Source: Glebionis coronaria (lineage: Eukaryota > Streptophyta > Magnoliopsida > Asterales > Asteraceae). From it: a stretch of 64,000 nucleotides of DNA. Both the position numbers and the translations under genes were made by a program. The DNA lies in contig CM046876.1 of the NCBI GenBank assembly GCA_025667525.1, positions 532,134,038-532,198,037 on the forward strand. The letters run 5' to 3'. Below the pieces are notes generated by a model. The model was not told the DNA's origin. It did not search any database and saw only the letters and a list, made by a program, of their open reading frames with translations. Shown here one piece after another: positions 1 through 12,010 of the stretch (positions are counted from its first letter, which is position 1; each line of letters begins with the position of its first letter).

Positions 1-996
1 GTGTTTCGGATGTGAATTAATGTAATTAAATCAACCTTAAATAATTATACCAATAACAACCGTAGGTAATTCCAATTTTGACGCACAGGCGAGCCAGGAA
101 TTTGGTCAGCGCTGAAGCATAACACCTCCTTCCTTAACCGGGTACATGACCAGCGGTGCGTTATACCCACTTTATAGTTTATCAAAATTGAGTAGGCCGT
201 TAAGTTGCTATTGCAATTCTAATCAACGCAAATCATATGTAAATTAGATCTCAAAAACAATTCATTTATTTTGATATGATTTAGTCCATATTAATTTTTC
301 TTGTAAAAAATTACCTTTGTTTACAACATACAATTAAATCAAAACGTATGAAAACAAGTAGGTACAAAAAAAAAACTAAATCGTAAACACATAATAACAA
401 TTTATATGTGCAATAAATAAATCAAATAGCCACATGCATACGATTTATTCAATAAATAATATCAAATCTAGGTTTTTATATTCATATAAAAGTCTACCCT
501 AATATTAGATTTATTGAATCAAATAAAGCATGTAGCAAAACACGTAACAATTACCTCATAAAACATATGATCCATGAAAAAACATGCATGTTCATCACGG
601 ATCTCCCACATATCTTAACAATTAAATCTCTACGGATCGAAACATGAATTCACACAACATAACAATTAATCATGCAATTCATCAAAATTCCACCCAAATC
701 ACTTAACAATTAATGAAATCACCACGGATCGTAACCTTAAATACATGACATAACAATTAATCATGTAATTATCTAAAGATCAAAGCATGCAATTTAGGGT
801 TTCACAAAAAAAAAAATTAATTTTATAATCGGCAAAAAAAAAAAAACAAACCGACCCCTTTTTCTTTTTTAAATCGGATTTTAAAAAAAACAAAACCCTA
901 AATTTTCTTTTCAAAAAAAAAACATGTAGTTTTAACTCAAAACAATTATTAGTTAAAACAATCTTTAGATCTCGATAATTATAATCATGTTAAAAC

Positions 997-1010
997 GGCT
1001 CTCGATGCCA
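997..1010 (-). other. degenerate primer-binding site
   Basis: Minus-strand TGGCATCGAGAGCC resembles the initiator-Met primer site TGGTATCAGAGCC, with a few mismatches. It sits one base inside the putative LTR end. Confidence 0.4.
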
Positions 1011-1011
1011 C

Positions 1012-1720
1012 TGATGGTTTATGTTTACAATAACAATTATGTAAAACCCTAATATGGATCAAAGAACACACAGCGGAAGCAAATTAACAAGATCTTTAAT
1101 TAACACAATTATAATTAGGGTTACATACCTTTATCCTAGCAAAATCTACAAGTCGACGGAACGGTCACCGGTAGAGATAGATCACGAACACCACCAGGAT
1201 GTAATCTAAAGCAAGACTACACCACGATCTTGTACACACGTGATACGGCGAGTTAACCGTGAGTCTAGCACGAACAAACCGAGCTTCCAAGCCTATGGAA
1301 GATCTACCCAACAACCCTAGAGAGGGGCTAGGACTAGATCTAGAATAGCTTTATTGAAAATCAAAGAAGAACCCTAATAAGGGGTGTTTGGCCGGCGGCT
1401 AGAGCAAGAGAAAAGAGAGATGTGGAGTGAAAAATTATGAGGCTTTAGGTTTGTTTATATACACCTTGGAAAACTTCTCTTCCAAGGTTAAACAAGATAA
1501 AGCCACAAAATCTTTTCTCCTTATCTTTGTCTCCCTATTTAGGCCGGATATACACAAGCTCCAAAAGAGGTTTCCGGAACTTTTCCGACTCCTTCTTTTA
1601 GCTTCTTTAACCTTCTATAACGGTCGTTTAATACTTAACTTTTAATTACTTAACGATTGTTAGCTACGGTTTGATTTAATAAATACAATAAATATATTTA
1701 ATAAACAAATTAACTCTTCA
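1012..1720 (-). repeat. putative 5' LTR
   Basis: On the minus strand the segment would start TGAAGAGTTAATTTG and end AACCATCA, fitting TG...CA LTR ends, and is followed one base later by a primer-binding-like site. A TATA-like TATATAAAC lies near 1451-1460 on the minus strand. The outer boundary at 1720 is uncertain because the partner LTR and target duplication are outside the window. Confidence 0.4.
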
Positions 1721-1809
1721 CGTAATATGTGCAATCCCGTGATCTCGAGTTTGATCCTATCACACGACAATCGATTTTTAAGTCCATAAACTTTCAAATT
1801 AATATGCAG

Positions 1810-2076
1810 AAGATTAAGATGATTGCTTGCGTCATGGTCACAGCGGTCATGTCTCTCGTGTTCTCTATCTCTGAATCGCCGATCTGGAGAACTTATGGAA
1901 ACAAGTCAGAAGATGAGTCGTCACTCACGTACCCTTATTTAGCTTATGTCACGAATTGGATGCTATGTTTCATCTTTGTTTTGGTGTTTGCTCTTTCCGA
2001 CACGAGCCTTCTGGTCACTTTTACTGGTATTGGTGTGACTCTAGTGTTGGAGCTCGTCTATCTCTTACTCCTGTAA
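1810..2076 (+). CDS. 3'-terminal exon of an unrecognised membrane protein
   Basis: The frame is open from upstream, but a good splice acceptor (pyrimidine-containing stretch ending AATATGCAG at 1809) makes 1810 the likely exon start; the exon then reads KIKMIACVMVTAVM and ends at TAA 2076. It encodes about 88 residues with at least three hydrophobic, probably membrane-spanning segments (around IACVMVTAVMSLVF, WMLCFIFVLVFAL and LLVTFTGIGVTLVLELVYLLLL), joined by a polar loop with SEDESS. I do not recognise the family. Upstream exons are not in the window; an LTR element occupies the sequence immediately 5', so the gene may be interrupted within an intron or may be only a remnant. Confidence 0.4.
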   Translation, partial: KIKMIACVMVTAVMSLVFSISESPIWRTYGNKSEDESSLTYPYLAYVTNWMLCFIFVLVFALSDTSLLVTFTGIGVTLVLELVYLLLL

Positions 2077-3010
2077 ATGATCATAATCACCACAAACAGT
2101 CGATGCAGGACAGTTTTCAGTGTTTTTTTGATAAAATATATAAATACGAGCGTTTGTTACTAGATTTTTGGAATCAATTAGGCTTATGTTTTGCATTGTG
2201 TGCTTATTTATTAACTGCTTTGTGTATGTTATAGCAATTGTGTCATGGTACATGGTTAGTAGGCACTTTATTTGGTTCTGTGTGGAGTATATGGTTAGTA
2301 TCTTGATGCTGTTTTAGTTCAACATGTATCGATTGCTCGTGCATTTGATTTTGTTTATTGTCTTACAAAAGAAAATTTTAGAAATCGCCATAGCTAACTC
2401 AGAGTGTATGTGTAACTAACATCGCATCTTTTGGATATACAGCATCACAAGTTCTGCACTTTTTTTGCTTCTGAAAACCTTTTGTTGTTTCTTGTAATAG
2501 ATACTGATGCGGTGTAGCCTTTTGGATGTTTGGACTAGAATTATACATTTTGAAACAACTGATAAGATTCCATAGGCTTCATGGTTTCGTTAGTTAACCT
2601 GTAGTGATATATGATGCTTCTGATAACTGATAATAAAGTGCCCTCATGGATTTGACCAAATATTCTCACGACTCACTTGTACAACATTCCCAGCGGCCCT
2701 GTACGGTGTGACACCAGACTGGTTTCAAACAAACCTGAAGTTTGTTCTGTGAAATTTGTGAACTTGGTTATTACGAGTTATTGATTAGTTTGAAATTTAT
2801 AAAACAAACCTAAAGTTTTGAGACAGCATCAGAACTAGCTTCACATAATTGTATGAAAAATGTAACAAGCTAACTAACTAAAAGAATGTTGCATTTTCTC
2901 GGCCATCAAGAGCTTGTATGGTTTAGCGAATTGAAGGACAAATGGGACACATATGAAAAATGGATGTCCCTCAAATGAGAAAAACAAAAGTGATGGCAGA
3001 AGTACATCGC
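2077..3010. other. intergenic, no gene seen
   Basis: AT-rich sequence between the 3' ends of the plus-strand membrane-protein exon and the minus-strand CSLA gene. It probably holds the two 3' UTRs. I see no coding potential or repeat in it. Confidence 0.6.
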
Positions 3011-6000
3011 CTATGAGTTGGGAGGACGAGTGCCAACATTACCGGACCCCATTATTAAAAAGGCTATAGCTTGTAGATACAAGTATATGTAGTGGTGATT
3101 CCTCCCAATTGCAAAATCCAAGCTAGCGCTTATGAATAGTAAAACGCCGACACTAAGCTCTAGAATAAGAAGTCTGCAAGGATCCAAAAAATCAGAGTTT
3201 AGTTATAAGTACCCATTTCCATATACATTTTGCTTCTGAATATTGTTTAGATTTTTATTAATACGCAGATAAAACATTCATGGCTTCACTTTCGCTGCAA
3301 TATAGTAACTTCAGTTCCTATATAATCATGTTTCATGTTTATGCTAGAGTTTATTGGGAAAGTGTACCTGTCGCCGATTTTTGAGCGAGGGCTTAAAAGT
3401 GGTTCTGATGCTTCTTTTAAAGCATCCCCGTGTTTCTCAGTCACGACCCATTCATTCGCTCTGTTAGTCTCAAAAAGCCCAATGAAAGTAGCTTTTGTCC
3501 GGTGGAGGGACATGACATTCTCAAACAGAATCCAAATAAACACCAAATGGAACGACCTACGAAAAGAAGATATAATTTAGTTTAACGCAGAACAACATAC
3601 TATTTCTTGTTACAAAAAGTTAGGAATCGAAGACCTAGAAACCTTGGAGTTCCGAAGGCATGCAGAAGGGTTATGACGAGGGGGATATAAAATACACCCC
3701 ACGCAGGAATGACAACTTCTGGTACCAAAACTGCAGTAGGAAGTACAACACAATAGAGTATGAAAGTAACTATATGTGCAACAAGCTTTCTTATGAAGAA
3801 GAAACTGTAGATCATGTATAGCTTCTTCCATAATGTCACGTTCTGGATAAGAAAGTAAAAAATTCATAACAGTGTTTATTAATCGTTAAAAAACCTAACA
3901 TGTGCTGAATAAATATAATTGTTACGATGATACCTTACTTCTAATAATCTCCATAAACACTTTCTTGAAAAGCTTTGCAGGACCACAAGCCCACCGATGT
4001 TGCTGGTAACGATATGCCTTAAATGTACTTGGCAATTCATTTTTTACCTATAATTAATCAAAAAAATTAATGATGATAAAGAGCTTAATTTATACAATGT
4101 AATTATAAACCTGCATAAACTGATTTATTTATGTTGGAGGTCATACGTTATACGTACACTGATTTAGATACGTTAGATTTATATCTTCTTAATGTTTCTT
4201 ATTTATTTTTACATTAAGTTGCAGTACCTTTACAGAAGCAAGGTACAAGAACTTCCATCCTTTAAGAGTAGCTCGGATTGCCAAATCCATATCTTCAACT
4301 GTAGTGCGGCCCTGCCATCCTCCAGCCTCATCAAGCGTAGCCATTCGCCAAACTCCAGCCGTCCCTAATGCAATTTTTAGCTATTAAATGAAACTCAATA
4401 ATATCACTAATCATTACATGACAACTATATACCACATACCAACATAGTGTTCCACCATTGAAATGAAAAAGAATTAAAGGATTTTGTAAGAACAATTATG
4501 ATTACCATTGAATCCAAAAAAGGCATACGTTGAAGAACCCGATTCTTGCTCAACGTTGAAATGGTAGTCAAGCGTCATCTCTTGCATTCTTGTCATCAAG
4601 CATTCATTTGAGTTCACTGCAATGTAATACCATCATAATAGTATAAAACGTATTAGGTTAAAACAAACCTTAGTATTGACATATTCGGGTTTATATTATC
4701 AGGGCTTATTAATATTATGTCAGAGGAATAGTAAAATAACCCGTGTCTAAGAAGTAATTTCAGTTATTATCCTAAATTAATGGTTAATTGCCTACCCTAA
4801 TGCCGATCTTTATACATGTTTCTATCAAATAATGCTACGAAAACATAGAAGCGAAGGACCGCTATGGGTAATCAGGGCAGAGGAGGGCAAGACTCACTTC
4901 TCAGACAATCTTAATCAGGGTGGAAGAGGGAAATATTCGAGAGAAGGGGAGGCTGAGACAAAAGGTGAGTTAGCTAGCTGATGTGTAACCCATGACAATT
5001 GACCATTTCCTACAAACAAACAGATGAAGTTTTTCTTGTTGAGGTTACTTGGGAGAGCAAGTTGTCGACAATACTAATACGTGACCTCGAGGTATCTTTA
5101 TGACCATTTCCAAAAATGATTTATCTCCTTCACTTCTTTCTAAATACTCATATAATTTCGATCCCATAGTGATTTTCTTTGTTTAAGAGTGCAAGGTGCA
5201 GTAGGCACACAATAACCATTATTGATATGTCATATCAGCAAACGCCCAAGAACACCACAATAACTAAAACACTCTCTAACAATAACTAATAACTGTTATC
5301 GGTTTGTCACATCATCGAACACCCAATAGTACCACTCATAGCACCACTGCAACAAACTAAAAAAACACCCAATAGCACCATAATAACTATAACACCCTCC
5401 AGCATTAACTTTGGGCTTCTCGGGACACCTTTGGTTCCGTCCCGGCACAAAAACCTAAAAAAAAATACCCCACTCTCAAAAAGAAAACACAAGAAAAAAA
5501 AAAAAGGAAAATGGCCAACAACGGCCGTCGTTAACCGGGTGAAAAAACCTAAGGCGAACCAACGGTGCCAAAACCGGTGCAGTTTGGCGCACCGCCTTTG
5601 TTCGTGATGTTGGGCTACACTGTGCACTATAAGGATCACTAATAGCTTGTCTATAACATGCGCATGTTGGGCTTAAATCTGCAAAATAGTCCCCACATTT
5701 TAGCCATTTAATTTGTCAATTTCTCAACTCAAACAAACTGGTCACTTGAGGAAAAGAAAGTACTACTTTTATACTTCGTATGCTGTATATTTAATGCTTT
5801 GTCGTACAAAAACTTATATAAGCATTTAACTGCTGTAAAAAGAGACTATATTTAAATCGAAAGTGTACAATCTAACAAAGTAAAAAGTCCAATAGACAAC
5901 TAATACATTGTATTATTGATAGGAATCTTTTATGCAATGATAATGTACATCAAAAACAAAATACATGAGACTATTTTAATTGCCTAAAGTAAGAATATCC

Positions 6001-7224
6001 ACTATTGATGCCTGTGAACCAATCAGTTGTTATCAACATTTTGCTAAAGATATCCACTATAATAAGCTAATGCTTTTTTTACAAAGCTGAATTTATTCAC
6101 AAGAGACTAATGAAGTTGAATTTCATGTTAATGTAAGTAAGATGACACGAAAACGAAAAACAGGACGTCCGTTAAAAAGTTTATAAGTATGTCATGTCTT
6201 AACTATGTATAAACTTGCAAAATCTTTATATAAATGTAAATAGTTTGAACCTGAACGAGGAATATGTACCGAATTTCCAACGAGCTTGAACGAGGCCAAG
6301 TTGAGGGTTATGATGAAGATAGGGGATAGTTTGCAACAGAAAATCAGGTTCCGGTTGGAAATCAGCATCAAATATTGCAACATACTCGCATTCATTGGCA
6401 TAACTATGCTTTAAACCTTTGTTAAGAGCTCCGGCTTTGTATCCCTCTCGATTGTCTCTAACTTGGTAGTGTATATTTTTACCTTTACTCGCCCATTCTT
6501 GACACTCCATACGTACCAGCTCCTAATGTTTAGAATTTGCAAATAATCTAGATAAGCGCATAATTTTGATGATATAACCGCTCAAAGGTGGCCTAGCGGC
6601 AAAAGGGCTTGTGCTGTGTGTTCGACCTCCATCAATTAGTCGGCCAAGAGGGCGGAAACCATGGTTACCCAAAAAAATTGATGATAAGAAAAGATTTACC
6701 AACCTTGATGCTGGGATCAGTGGAATCGTCAAGAACTTGAATCACAATACGATTGGAAGGCCACGAAAGCTCACAAGCAGCTCCAATCGAAAGGCGATAA
6801 ACCTATATTATAGTACAAATTTACACAAAAACAACTAATAACTATAACTATAAACTAAACACAAATGTATAGCAAATGTATTTAGGTGAAAACAAACCTC
6901 TTTTTCATTAAACATTGGAAGTTGAACAAGAACAAGAGGATAAGCAGAGTTACCCGATTCAGTATCATCATCCTTAAAAGCTTCATATTTATAACGTTTC
7001 TCGGTAGTTTTCTTAAAAAGTCTGATGTACCCAACCACCAAAGCCATGACAACTATCTCCATGAACAACATGATTGACATCATCAAACAAATGTACAAAG
7101 AAATGGTCAAAAATGGCACCACAAAAGACCCTTTGAGCTGTGGCCAAATCACTTTAAGTTGCGCCACGATATCGCCATAAGTACTCGTACACCATTCCAG
7201 AATGTATGAAAATGTGTCGTCCAT
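3011..7224 (-). CDS. CSLA: cellulose synthase-like A, glucomannan 4-beta-mannosyltransferase
   Basis: GT2-family Golgi enzyme that polymerises GDP-mannose (and GDP-glucose) into beta-1,4-mannan or glucomannan backbone. I place nine exons, all with GT..AG introns and consistent phase: 7224-6898, 6802-6704, 6522-6270, 4616-4506, 4364-4228, 4047-3934, 3842-3643, 3556-3368 and 3173-3011, giving 1593 bases (530 residues, close to the roughly 530 usual for CSLA). Catalytic motifs are intact: VLDDSTD near residue 134, DAD at about 194-196, TVED near 288 and QQHRW at about 324-328. There is one N-terminal membrane segment and several C-terminal ones, ending GTRPPNS. The start at 7224 (MDDTF) fits the family; an in-frame ATG at 7239 is possible. 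Introns carry a MITE and a SINE. The last exon is short and easily missed, because exon 8 reads on into an intronic stop. Confidence 0.95.
5188..5629. mobile_element. PIF/Harbinger-like MITE in CSLA intron 3
   Basis: 442-bp element flanked by TAA on both sides (5185-5187 and 5630-5632). Its ends are imperfect inverted repeats: GAGTGCAAGGTGCAGTAGGC on the left and, reverse-complemented, TAGTGCACAGTGTAGCCC on the right. The left end resembles the ends of the three Harbinger-like elements at 57667-64000 (GAGCTCAAGGTGTGG type), and the inside contains a related GTCACATCATC stretch. It has no coding capacity. Confidence 0.6.
6575..6677 (+). mobile_element. tRNA-derived SINE in CSLA intron 2
   Basis: About 103 bp flanked by a 9-bp direct repeat TTGATGATA (6566-6574 and 6678-6686). 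It holds an A-box-like TGGCCTAGCGGC and a B-box-like TGTTCGACCTCC, the internal RNA polymerase III promoter of a tRNA-derived SINE, and ends in a short A run. It fills most of a 180-bp intron, in antisense to the gene; the right-hand duplication ends 17 bp from the exon 2 splice donor. Confidence 0.75.
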
Positions 7225-7743
7225 TGTGCTTTCCTTCATGGTTTTTTTAGTTGACTTGAAACAAAGAGTTAACAAAGGACACTTTGTTTTTTTCTGATGT
7301 TTCTGTCTGGATCAAATTAACTAAAGGTGTCAAGTTTAGAACTTTAAAGTAGGTAAAATTTTTGGCTCAAATGACTACACGGGGAGAAGGGGATGAGTTG
7401 GTAAAGATGGAAATGTTTTGTTTTTTTCCTTCCTACAGTTTTTTTCTATATTTTTCACATGTTACACGTTTGCACGTTCATGAATACAGTCTAGTACAGT
7501 ACATGATAAGGTGTATTCTACAGTAATATTTTCAAAAAGAAACATTAACGAGGTATTTAATTTGTACATGATGCTCGAAAGGTTTCGGAAAGATATAAAC
7601 CTTAACTTTAAAGATGTTATATTTTTATTAGTTGGTCATCAAAGTGTTTTTAGGAAGGTTGTTATTACATGCCAGAGGTTATTATCACATGCGAAAGGTT
7701 TTAGATTTGAGTCTTTTTGTAAAAAGTTTTTTTTTAAGGTGGG
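7225..7743 (-). promoter_or_regulatory. CSLA upstream region
   Basis: Sequence between the CSLA start codon and the left end of the large nested retrotransposon. It must hold the proximal promoter and 5' UTR if the gene is expressed. I do not see a convincing TATA box. Only about 520 bp separate the gene from 49.7 kb of inserted DNA. Confidence 0.4.
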
Positions 7744-10700
7744 TGATGAGACTGCAATTATACATAGTCATATCGTTCAAATCGGCCTTAAATTGCTTAA
7801 AAATATCATAAAATACCATAAAATATACTTATGCTTGTTCATGTTTTAATTACGAATGTCGTGAATTCAACAAAAGAGAACAAGAATCAAGCAAAAACGA
7901 ATACGGGAAACGAAGCCGCACAAAGAACAGGACCCGAATCATGAATTTCCAAAGAAGTCCTTAAAGTTTGAAGATTTTTCAAGAATGGTCCCTCAACTTT
8001 TGAAGACTTGTCACTTTTAGTCCTTGTAAAACTCAAAAAATTACAAGAATAGTCCTAAAGTTTCAAGAATATACATTTTCAGCCCTTGGAGATTACCAAT
8101 ATTGCATATTTGGTCCTTGATGAAAGTTATTACAACCATTTTGCCAAATAGGACAGGTGTAGTAAAGTTGTAACAAAAGAAAAGTGCACAAAAATATGGT
8201 CATACTTTGTTTGGATGTTTTTGTGAAGATGAGGGGGTTGTTTTGTACACTTCTAAACCCATACCTAATATTAGCCCAACATAAACCCACTATACCTATC
8301 AAACTACTATCACCACAGCTCATCACCAAACCTTAAACATAGCCCATACCCGACCCACCACCCCTAAGCCATGTCACCCCATCACCAGTTGTATTAACTT
8401 CGAAATATATTTATCTATTCCCTAATTCCCTCCAAACACTTCATTTAGCTTAATCACCCCCAAAAACAACTCATAAACCCTAAATTACGAACAAAGCCAA
8501 AATCAAAGGGGTTTGCTTTGGGTTTTTCCAGATCATTAATTGAATGTATATGGGACACACTCACATGGTTTCCTTGACTACCAGCTCACCCTAAGGGTCC
8601 TACATGGACCTCCCCTGCACCCGAAAGTGACGTTTTGGGAAGGAGACACGATTTGAAGGGCTTGGATCAGTTGCTTGTTCACCACAACAACAAGAACGAC
8701 TAAGATTATATGTACAACAGTTGTCTATCACATGGCTTGGCAGAGGTATCATAAGAGGCTATTTTGACTGCTTTTGAAATTCAAATCATAAGGGCAAGAC
8801 TGAAAATCGTCATATTAGGGTTTAGGGGATTTCTCTTTTCTAGAATGTTCATGTACCCAAAATATAAGAGACATGTCTTTTTCTTTTTCACTTTGTTCCA
8901 GTTTTTACTCGCAAGTTGTAAACCTTTTATATCAAGTATTTAAAGCAATATAAGAGCCTTGCATTCGAGATTAATAATTAAGTTCCATTTTTCTTATTAC
9001 ACTGTTTAGACTAAACCCTTTATTCTATAATGGTGGTGTAATCTTATCAAGATTTTTTTTGGTTCGAACTTGTTTTTGGTCAAAATAAATTTTGAGATCC
9101 TTAGACTTATGTTTGATCATACTCCTATGATTCTGAAAACATCAAAGGAGTGTGAAAGCATAAGCCTAAGTTAGTTTCTATGTTGGTTATCTTTAAGTTT
9201 TTTCTGAAAAAAAAAAAGAAATTTTTTGTATATCATCTTTTTAAGGTTGGTCTTATTTGTTTCATCCCCATTGTTCATCAAGCTCATCAGCAAGCTTTTG
9301 AGTTTGTTTGTCCCGTGTGTTGTCTTCATATTTACAGGTATTTAAGAAGATCATAAAACTTCCCTTGATTGTGGTAGTCTTGGGAAGTTTTTGGACAGTA
9401 GTTGTCCATCTCTCCTTCTCACTTGCAATATTTCATCTCTTTCCCCTTAAATCAGCTAGTCAAGTGGTGTTTATTGGTGTGTTTGTTGGCTTGAACCAAG
9501 CCAACAAGTGGTCATTCTCTTATATTTATGTTTTTAATAGGGTATGCATAATCCTTGTTGTGTTTGCTAATTTAGGAATTATTTTATGTTAGTTTCATAT
9601 AGATAATATAAATTTGGTAGCTTAAAAGGTTAGTGGTTAGATTTATGGTTCTTATTCTTTGAAATTTCTCAAAAAGGTACTTAAAAGGGGTGTTTGGATC
9701 TGTATGAAATGCTTTGTGGATGACAACACATAGACTTGAAAACAGTTTAAACATGCTCTAAATAGTTTTGTAAGTCACATTTTACAAAGTTTTGTGGTTA
9801 TGGTAGTGTAAAGTTTAGAAATTACAAGTTAGCTAAAATCTGCTAAGTTATAAACAGTAGGTGCATTTTAGTTAAACTATTGAATTTTGTGTATTGGCTT
9901 CTTGATAATAGTTAGATCTTAGGGTAAGCTAGGGATTTGTGTTTGGAAAGATTGTTTTGTTCATCTCAAAGTCATTTGGTGGGTGCTTGAATTTCAAGTT
10001 TTGGTGTTTAGCATCAGCGAACAATGCATCTCACTTTCTGTTTTCATCAGTAGACATTACGGTATCAAACTGTTGGTTTTGTAGTTTGATCTTTAGGTTC
10101 ACAAGTAGGTCTAGGATTATTTTAGCTAGTAATTGAGCTTCATAAGGTTCTGGGGTGGTCAAGATTGCATCTAGTAGTCCACTGTTACAACAGCAAACTA
10201 CCAGACCCCCCCTCCCCATAAACTGTCATAGTGGGTGAAATTCGCTAGTTTCGTGCTTGATTTGTGTTTGGATTGCCCTATTTTTTTGTGTTTGACTCCC
10301 ACAAGTCCACTATCTTGTGGGGTGCCCTTTGTGCCCACAAAAACAAGCCACAAGGCTCCAAACTAAATCAAAAGTCATCACAGCAAAACCATCCGACATC
10401 TTTCTTTTTCTTTTGTCACCAGATATCATACAACAAAAGGGTGTTGTCTGGTGCTTTTCTCAGACAACAAAGCAGCTCTATTTAGTTTTAATTATTAATT
10501 AAATTCTCAGTTTTTTGTCTTATTAGGATAATTTTTACTTTTTCTTGCAAATTTTATTTTTCCAAAGTCATTTAGGGTATTTTAGATTTTTCCAAAAAGT
10601 AATTATATTTTTCTTATTATTTTATTATTTTCTATTTTTATTTTAATTAAAAAAGTGTTCTTAGGCAATTTAAAATAGAAAATTAGTTTTTAAAATTCAA

Positions 10701-11185
10701 TAAAAATACTTTTTAGCATTAAATTAATATGTTTTAGGTTTAAAAAGCTTAAAATTTTCATTTTCACTTTTATTTAATTTTATTTATTTTTGGATTTTTT
10801 ATTAAACTTTAAAAATTAATATTATAATTAAAAAAGTTTTGGAAATTTTGGTTTTCATTTTAGTTTTAATTACATTTTTCTTAACTTAAACTTAAATTTT
10901 GGTGATTTGTAGTTAAGTTTCGTTTTTCGTCGAATTTTACGATTTCGCGTTATTATCGTCGTAGCATAGTTTTTAGCGTAATTCGTCTTTTCTTTTCAAT
11001 CTCTTTCACAACCAAAAACGTCACTAATCCAAAAATTGTTTTATATATATTGGCACATAACACACACACCTCCTTCGAGAACGAACTCGCATTTGTTGAA
11101 TTTGTCGGTTTTCCTAAATCGTCGAATTTAATACTTGCCGATTATACGCATTCTTTCTAAAACAAGTAACTAAAATCCTACATCA
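7744..11185 (+). repeat. 5' LTR of the outer element (3442 bp)
   Basis: Runs from TGATGAGACTGC to CCTACATCA and is followed by the primer site. It matches the split copy at 29989-30405 plus 54459-57464 along its length. Short ORFs inside it (for example 9308-9592) occur in both copies only as parts of the repeat and show no protein family features. It contains a CCCACAAG...CTTGTGGG hairpin near 10297-10320. Confidence 0.9.
11041..11050 (+). promoter_or_regulatory. LTR TATA box
   Basis: TATATATATT followed by GGCAC, then an ACACACACACCTCCTTCGAG segment. The same TATA-GGCAC-CACACACCTCCTTCGAGAACGAA arrangement occurs in the N2 LTRs (minus strand near 40830), which marks it as the conserved core promoter; transcription would start roughly 100-150 bp before the LTR end. 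Confidence 0.6.
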
Positions 11186-11189
11186 ATTT

Positions 11190-11207
11190 TGGCGCCGCTG
11201 CCGAGGA
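11190..11207 (+). other. primer-binding site, tRNA-Asp type
   Basis: TGGCGCCGCTGCCGAGGA starts four bases after the LTR end and matches the primer site typical of Athila/Tat Gypsy elements apart from a few bases. Confidence 0.85.
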
Positions 11208-12010
11208 GGTGTTTTTAGTGCCTTATATATATCGTGTTTGTGTGACTAGTGCGTTTTTACTTTTCATTTTTGGAAAGCGCAAATATCGTACATACTCGTT
11301 TTTATTTTTTACTATATTGTAGAATATCCAAATAAATCGTGTTAAATTGTTAATCAATTGACACACAAAAATCTTTTTTATTTTATTATTTTCGTTTTCT
11401 TTTTGTGAATACTATATTATATTACGTAGCACAATTAATACAAAATAGTTATCCAAATACGCGAGAACTCGCACCTCAATAGATGAGTGTTCCGGTCACT
11501 ATTGTTGTATCGAATTCAAACAAAAATCAAAAGGAAAAATAGATAAATACTCTTAAGAAATTAAATCACAATTGATACAAACTATAAGGTGGGTATAAGG
11601 CGGTTGTATTTCACGACCTAAGGAGAAAATGCTCTTAAGTGCTTCGTGCCGCCTCGTTTTCCCCGCTCGCTTGTGCTTATCGGTTTAGTGACGACTGATT
11701 AAGGGTTTGCCACTCAAGTATTATACATCTATTTTTGTGATCTTTTATTATTGAACCTCGAAACGTGTTGGCGTTCCGCCAACGTTTCAAAGTCGACGAG
11801 GGTTTTCACTTCACGTGATTACTTTCATTCTTCTTGGATTCATTAATCAAGACCTTTGATTATTGGGATAAGTTTTTGTGGATTTAATTATCTACGTAAT
11901 ACACCAAAAATCCAAAAAAAATAAAAAACAATCAAAAACCAAAAAAATTGAAAAACGTTAAAAACCCCAAAAAGAATATTCTTTGCTAACCCCCATTCTA
12001 CGTTTAGTGC
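11208..12010 (+). other. untranslated leader of the outer element
   Basis: AT-rich leader between primer site and gag. It holds the conserved motif ACTATAAGGTGGGTATAAGG at 11581-11600, followed by CGGTTGTATTTCACGACC and a region also found in the N2 leaders. No coding potential. Confidence 0.7.

Larger units (their letters stand above)
1..1720 (-). mobile_element. 5' part of an LTR retrotransposon, truncated by window edge
   Basis: Read on the minus strand, this stretch runs from a putative 5' LTR (1720 to 1012) through a degenerate primer-binding site (1010 to 997) into an AT-rich untranslated leader that leaves the window at base 1. The leader contains, at 180 to 161, a motif almost identical to one in the leaders of the two Athila-like families further right. 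No coding region is visible in the part present. Assignment to a lineage is open: the primer site resembles the initiator-Met type used by Copia elements, while the leader motif is shared with Athila-like elements. Confidence 0.5.

Noticed and set aside
1427..1645. 72-codon plus-strand ORF
   Set aside because: Lies inside the putative minus-strand LTR, over its TATA region, with no protein family features.
3286..3546. CSLA exon 8 reading on to a stop at 3286 as the natural protein end
   Set aside because: The family C-terminus is found intact after a GT..AG intron in 3173-3011, in the correct phase, so the read-through is intronic.
5307..5639. 110-codon minus-strand ORF in CSLA intron 3
   Set aside because: Lies almost wholly inside the MITE and has low-complexity Phe runs; no family features.
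9308..9592. 94-codon hydrophobic ORF in the outer 5' LTR
   Set aside because: Starts and ends within the LTR; the copy at 55603-55809 stops early through substitutions, so the frame is not conserved.
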